Assembly (NCBI GenBank): GCA_041584475.1
Contig: JBFHDX010000046.1
Coordinates: 1-27,869 of the forward strand
DNA length: 27,869 nucleotides
Origin: JBFHDX01 sp041584475
GTDB taxonomy: Bacteria > Pseudomonadota > Alphaproteobacteria > UBA8366 > JADFVY01
Direction of reading: 5' to 3'
The notes below the pieces were generated by a model that did not search any database, was not told the DNA's origin, and saw nothing but the letters and a program-made list of their open reading frames with translations. The translations under genes and the position numbers were made by a program. Positions 24,915 through 27,869 of the stretch are shown here, in pieces (the first letter of the stretch is position 1; the number at the start of each line of letters is the position of its first letter).

Positions 24915-25202
24915 ATGAGCCACCGCGTGATCACCGCAAACCGGCTGGAGGACGGCGCCGTCGTCTGGTTCGCCGGCGCTGCGGCGTGGCGCGCGTCGCT
25001 CGACGATGCGGTGGCGAGCGACGACGACGACACGGTCGCCGGCTGGCTCGCCGCGGCGAAGCAGCTCGAGGCGGCGGGTGCGCTGATCTCGGTATACGAG
25101 GTCGAGGTCGAGCCTGCGTCCGCGCCGGGGGCCCGGCGGCTCACCCCCGTACGGCTGCGCGAGCGGATCCGCGCCGACGGCCCGACCGTCGCCGTCGGCT
25201 GA
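24915..25202 (+). CDS. DUF2849 domain protein of the sulfite reductase operon
   Basis: A 95-residue soluble protein beginning MSHRVITANRLEDGAVVWF, the typical DUF2849 opening. These proteins are nearly always encoded just upstream of siroheme-type nitrite/sulfite reductase genes in alphaproteobacteria, and their role is unknown; they may act as accessory or regulatory factors. The start at 24915 is supported by AGGA upstream. The 30-base gap to the next gene and the shared promoter suggest an operon. Confidence 0.9.
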   Translation: MSHRVITANRLEDGAVVWFAGAAAWRASLDDAVASDDDDTVAGWLAAAKQLEAAGALISVYEVEVEPASAPGARRLTPVRLRERIRADGPTVAVG

Positions 25203-25232
25203 CGCGCCGAACAGGCATCGGAGGATCCGGCC

Positions 25233-26927
25233 ATGTACGCCTACGACCGCTTCGACCGCACCTTCCTCGACGAGCGGATCGAGCAGTTCCGCGACCAGGT
25301 GCGCCGCCGCCTCTCGGGCGAGCTGAGCGAGGAGGAGTTCCGCCCGCTGCGGCTGCGCAACGGCCTCTATCTGCAGCTCCACGCCTACATGCTGCGCGTC
25401 GCCATCCCCTACGGCCTGCTGAGCTCGCGCCAGCTGCGCGCGCTGGCCCGCGTCGCCCGCGATTACGACCGCGGCTACGGCCATTTCACGACGCGCCAGA
25501 ACGTCCAGTTCAACTGGATCCGGCTCGACGGCGTGCCCGATATCCTCGAGCAGCTCGCGGCGGTCGAGATGCACGCCGTGCAGACCAGCGGCAACTGCAT
25601 CCGCAACATCACCACGGACCAGTATTCCGGCGTCGCTGCCGACGAGATCGAGGATCCCCGCCCGTGGGCCGAGATCATCCGCCAGTGGTCGACGCTGCAC
25701 CCGGAATTCTCGTTCCTGCCGCGCAAGTTCAAGGTTGCGGTGACCGGCGCCGCAAGCGACCGCGCGGCGGTGCGCGTACACGACATCGGCCTGCGCATGC
25801 TGCGCGGCGCCGACGGCACGCCCGGCTTCGAGGTGCTGGTCGGCGGCGGCATGGGGCGCACGCCGATGCTCGCCGAGACGATCCGCGGCTACCTGCCGCA
25901 GCGCGACCTGTTGAGCTATCTCGAGGCGATCCTGCGCGTCTATAACGTCGAGGGACGCCGCGACAACCTCTACAAGGCGCGCATCAAGATCCTCGTCTCG
26001 GCGCTCGGCATCGAGCGCTTCCGCGAGCTCGTCGAGGATGAGTGGAAGCGCATCCGGGACTCCGCGCTGCGGCTCGACGACGCCGAGATCGAGCGCGTGC
26101 GCGCGCTGTTCGCGCCGCAGCCCTACCGCACGCTGCCGGCCTACGCGCCGGCCTTCGAGGCGCGCCGCGTCGAGGACGCCGCGTTCGCGCGCTGGGCCGC
26201 GGCGAACCTGTTCCCGCACAAAGTGCCGGGCTACGCCGCGGTGACGCTGTCGCTGAAGCCGGTCGGCGGCATCCCCGGGGACATGACCGCGGCGCAGATG
26301 GAGGCCGTCGCCGATCTCGCCGACGCCTACAGCTTCGGCGAGCTGCGCGTCACCCACCGGCAGAACCTGGTGCTCGCCGACGTGCCGCGCGAGCGCCTTT
26401 ACGATCTGTGGCGCGCGCTCGACGCGCTCGAGCTGGCGACGCCGAACGTCGCCCGCGCCACCGACATCATCGCCTGCCCGGGGCTCGATTTCTGCAACCT
26501 GGCGACGGCGCGCTCGATCCCGGTCGCGCAGCGGCTCAGCGACCGGCTCGCCGAGCTCGACGGCCGGCACGATCTCGGGCCGCTCAACATCAACATCTCG
26601 GGCTGCATCAACTCGTGCGGCCACCACCATGTCGGCCATATCGGCATCCTCGGGCTCGAGAAGGCCGGCGTCGAATCGTATCAGGTGACGCTCGGCGGCT
26701 CGTCCGCCGACGACGCGGCGATCGGCACGATCGTCGGGCGCGGCTTCACGACGGACGAGATCGTCGACGCCATCGACACCATCGTCGTGACCTACCTGGA
26801 GCGGCGCGAGACGGGCGAGCCGTTCAACGACACGCTGCGCCGCATCGGCATGGTGCCGTTCCGCGCCGCGCTCTATGGGGACGGCCGGGCCGCGCGCGCG
26901 GACGACGGCAGGAGGAAACAGGCATGA
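25233..26927 (+). CDS. cysI: Ferredoxin-type sulfite (nitrite/sulfite) reductase, siroheme-[4Fe-4S] hemoprotein
   Basis: The 564-residue enzyme has two duplicated halves, each with a ferredoxin-like half domain (around residues 55-125 and 330-395) and a siroheme/iron-sulfur domain. The cluster Cys are visible: Cys415 and Cys421 (CPGLDFC), and Cys458 and Cys462 in SGCINSC; the last Cys bridges cluster and siroheme. YGHFTTRQNVQFNWI (about 82-96) and the later FGELRVTHRQNLVL carry the siroheme-contacting Arg residues. The context with DUF2849 and DUF934 points to assimilatory sulfite rather than nitrite reduction. GGAGGATCC precedes the ATG. The gene overlaps the DUF934 gene by 4 bases. Confidence 0.93.
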   Translation: MYAYDRFDRTFLDERIEQFRDQVRRRLSGELSEEEFRPLRLRNGLYLQLHAYMLRVAIPYGLLSSRQLRALARVARDYDRGYGHFTTRQNVQFNWIRLDGVPDILEQLAAVEMHAVQTSGNCIRNITTDQYSGVAADEIEDPRPWAEIIRQWSTLHPEFSFLPRKFKVAVTGAASDRAAVRVHDIGLRMLRGADGTPGFEVLVGGGMGRTPMLAETIRGYLPQRDLLSYLEAILRVYNVEGRRDNLYKARIKILVSALGIERFRELVEDEWKRIRDSALRLDDAEIERVRALFAPQPYRTLPAYAPAFEARRVEDAAFARWAAANLFPHKVPGYAAVTLSLKPVGGIPGDMTAAQMEAVADLADAYSFGELRVTHRQNLVLADVPRERLYDLWRALDALELATPNVARATDIIACPGLDFCNLATARSIPVAQRLSDRLAELDGRHDLGPLNINISGCINSCGHHHVGHIGILGLEKAGVESYQVTLGGSSADDAAIGTIVGRGFTTDEIVDAIDTIVVTYLERRETGEPFNDTLRRIGMVPFRAALYGDGRAARADDGRRKQA

Positions 26928-27451
26928 CGCTGATCAGACTGGACGAGGGCCGGCCCGCGTTCGGCGACGATGCATGGACGCACGTGGCGGACGACGAGAC
27001 CCTGCCCTCCGCGGCGCCGGCGATCGTCTCGCTCGAGCGCTGGCTCGCCGAGCGCGATGCGCTCGCCGGCCGCAACGCGCCGCTCGGCGTGCGGCTCAAG
27101 AGCGACCAGCGCATCGAGGCGATCGCACCGGATCTCGGCACGCTGTCGCTGGTCGCGCTCGACTTCCCCAACCTCAACGACGGCCGCCACTTCACGACGG
27201 CGCGGCTGCTGCGCGAGCGGCACGGCTTCGCCGGCGAGGTGCGCGCCACCGGCCAGGTATTGCGCGACCAGCTGTTCTTCATGGCGCGCTGCGGCTTCGA
27301 TGCGTTCGAGCTGGCGCCCGGCAGGGACGCGACGGCCGCGGGCCACGCGTTCGGCGAGTTCAGCGGCGTCTACCAGCCGGCCGCCGACGGGCGGGCGCCG
27401 ATCCCGGCGCTGCGGGCGCGCGAGGAGCACGCGCGGGCGGCAGCGGAGTAG
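26924..27451 (+). CDS. DUF934 domain protein, sulfite reductase operon
   Basis: The 175-residue protein matches the DUF934 family, recognisable from LGVRLKSDQRIEAIAPDLGT, then LVALDFPNLNDGRHFTTARLLRER and GEVRATGQVLRDQLFFMARCGFDAFEL. It overlaps the sulfite reductase stop by 4 bases and GGAGGAAACAGGC supplies its ribosome-binding site. DUF934 proteins are thought to assist assimilatory sulfate reduction and usually precede cysH; in this window no cysH follows. The exact biochemical role is unknown. No membrane segment is seen. Confidence 0.9.
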   Translation: MTLIRLDEGRPAFGDDAWTHVADDETLPSAAPAIVSLERWLAERDALAGRNAPLGVRLKSDQRIEAIAPDLGTLSLVALDFPNLNDGRHFTTARLLRERHGFAGEVRATGQVLRDQLFFMARCGFDAFELAPGRDATAAGHAFGEFSGVYQPAADGRAPIPALRAREEHARAAAE

Positions 27452-27640
27452 GCGGAGAAACTCTTTCCAGAGAATCTGTCCTAACCCGCCAAACATGATT
27501 TCAGTTCTGATGCGGTTCGGGTCGGCACTTGGCGCCGCAGGCGGTGGCTGAGGTCGGCTTATTCGCGGGAAGCAGTCGTCCGACGAGAAGGCAGCTCGCT
27601 TCGCCTTCTGACCCGGAGCGGTCCTCAAGAGCTGCGCCCG
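27452..27640. other. 189-base spacer without a recognised gene
   Basis: I found no coding region, terminator with a T-run or RNA gene here. The sequence TTCGCGGGAAGCAGTCGTCCGACGA loosely resembles short repeats common between alphaproteobacterial genes, but this is an impression only. It separates the end of the sulfite reductase operon from a lower-G+C gene on the other strand. Confidence 0.4.
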
Positions 27641-27869
27641 TCACACGGTAACCACGATTTTTCCACCTGCTGTATTTTCTTCCATGGCGCGGTGCGCATC
27701 GACAATATCATCGATCGCAAAGACTTTGCCGATCGGCGGCGTGAAAGCCTGTGTCTCAACGGCATCGACAATCTGCTGCAGGGGCGTTGATATGAAATCC
27801 TCTGACCCGCCTGAATAGGTGGTCAAGCTTACCGCAGTTGGAATTGCGCCCATCGGGCTGAACCGCTCA
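27641..27869 (-). CDS. Medium-chain (zinc-type) alcohol dehydrogenase / quinone reductase-like protein, C-terminal part
   Basis: The open frame runs from beyond the right edge to a TGA at 27641-27643, giving about the last 75 residues. The pattern FSPMGAIPTAVSLTTYSGG, then TPLQQIVDAVE, then IGKVFAIDDIVDAHRAMEEN, then AGGKIVVTV is the standard C-terminus of MDR-superfamily oxidoreductases (NADPH:quinone reductase or zinc-type alcohol dehydrogenase). An internal ATG at 27853 is not the start, since the preceding codons continue the family pattern. Rows 27661-27840 contain 99 G+C of 180 bases (55%), lower than most genes here. The substrate cannot be told from this end. Confidence 0.85.
   Translation of the reverse strand, partial: ERFSPMGAIPTAVSLTTYSGGSEDFISTPLQQIVDAVETQAFTPPIGKVFAIDDIVDAHRAMEENTAGGKIVVTV

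Noticed and set aside
1..27869. CRISPR arrays, rRNA, complete insertion sequences
   Set aside because: No regularly spaced direct repeats, rRNA-like blocks or transposase frames were seen on either strand.

Overview
The window is G+C-rich (most genes roughly two-thirds G+C or more by eye), densely packed and without any RNA gene, complete mobile element or CRISPR array that I could find. Gene content and order point to an alphaproteobacterium, probably of the Rhodospirillales type. The main pointers are the DUF2849 / siroheme sulfite reductase / DUF934 operon, the tesA-type esterase divergent from a ybbA-ybbP-type ABC pair, and the frequent GTG/TTG starts. This assignment is an inference from family knowledge, not a database result.

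Layout. 1-576: 3' end of an unrecognised gene. 584-2992 (minus): RNA 2',3'-cyclic phosphodiesterase (ThpR), a stand-alone FIST protein and a secreted SGNH esterase, the last two overlapping by 4 bases. 3088-6377 (plus): ATPase and large FtsX-type permease of a YbbA/YbbP exporter. 6386-7165 (minus): SDR oxidoreductase. 7301-8014 (plus): Bax inhibitor-1 family membrane protein, ended by a strong intrinsic terminator. 8113-8313 (minus): small zinc-ribbon protein. 8633-11837: a LuxO-type sigma-54 response regulator convergent with a membrane PAS-PAS-receiver-HPt protein that has no kinase core. 12047-13553 (plus): SAM hydrolase (DUF62) overlapping a sulfotransferase-like gene. 13714-15134 (plus): three small lipoproteins, the last two paralogous. 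15160-18698 (minus): site-2 protease with CBS domains, then a lipidated subtilisin with a probable outer-membrane C-terminal region. 18913-19827 (minus): EamA transporter. 19988-20470 (plus): xanthine phosphoribosyltransferase. 20610-21803 (minus): creatinase/ectoine-hydrolase-like M24 protein. 22011-24704 (plus): DUF2339 polytopic membrane protein. 24915-27451 (plus): assimilatory sulfite reductase operon behind a strikingly AT-rich promoter. 27641-27869 (minus): C-terminal end of an alcohol-dehydrogenase-like gene of lower G+C.

How the genes fit together. The best candidate for an undescribed system is the LuxO-type regulator beside the PAS-PAS-REC-HPt protein. In Vibrio, LuxO receives phosphate from the HPt protein LuxU. 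Here the HPt is fused to a membrane-anchored sensor that lacks the HisKA/HATPase module, so it would need an outside kinase. A perfect 14-bp palindrome and a promoter-overlapping dyad lie upstream of the regulator. Other points of interest are the tandem lipoprotein operon, the NalP-like lipidated subtilisin of lower G+C, the SAM-hydrolase/sulfotransferase overlap, the M24 protein without the usual metal ligands, and the sulfite reductase operon with no cysH in the usual downstream position.
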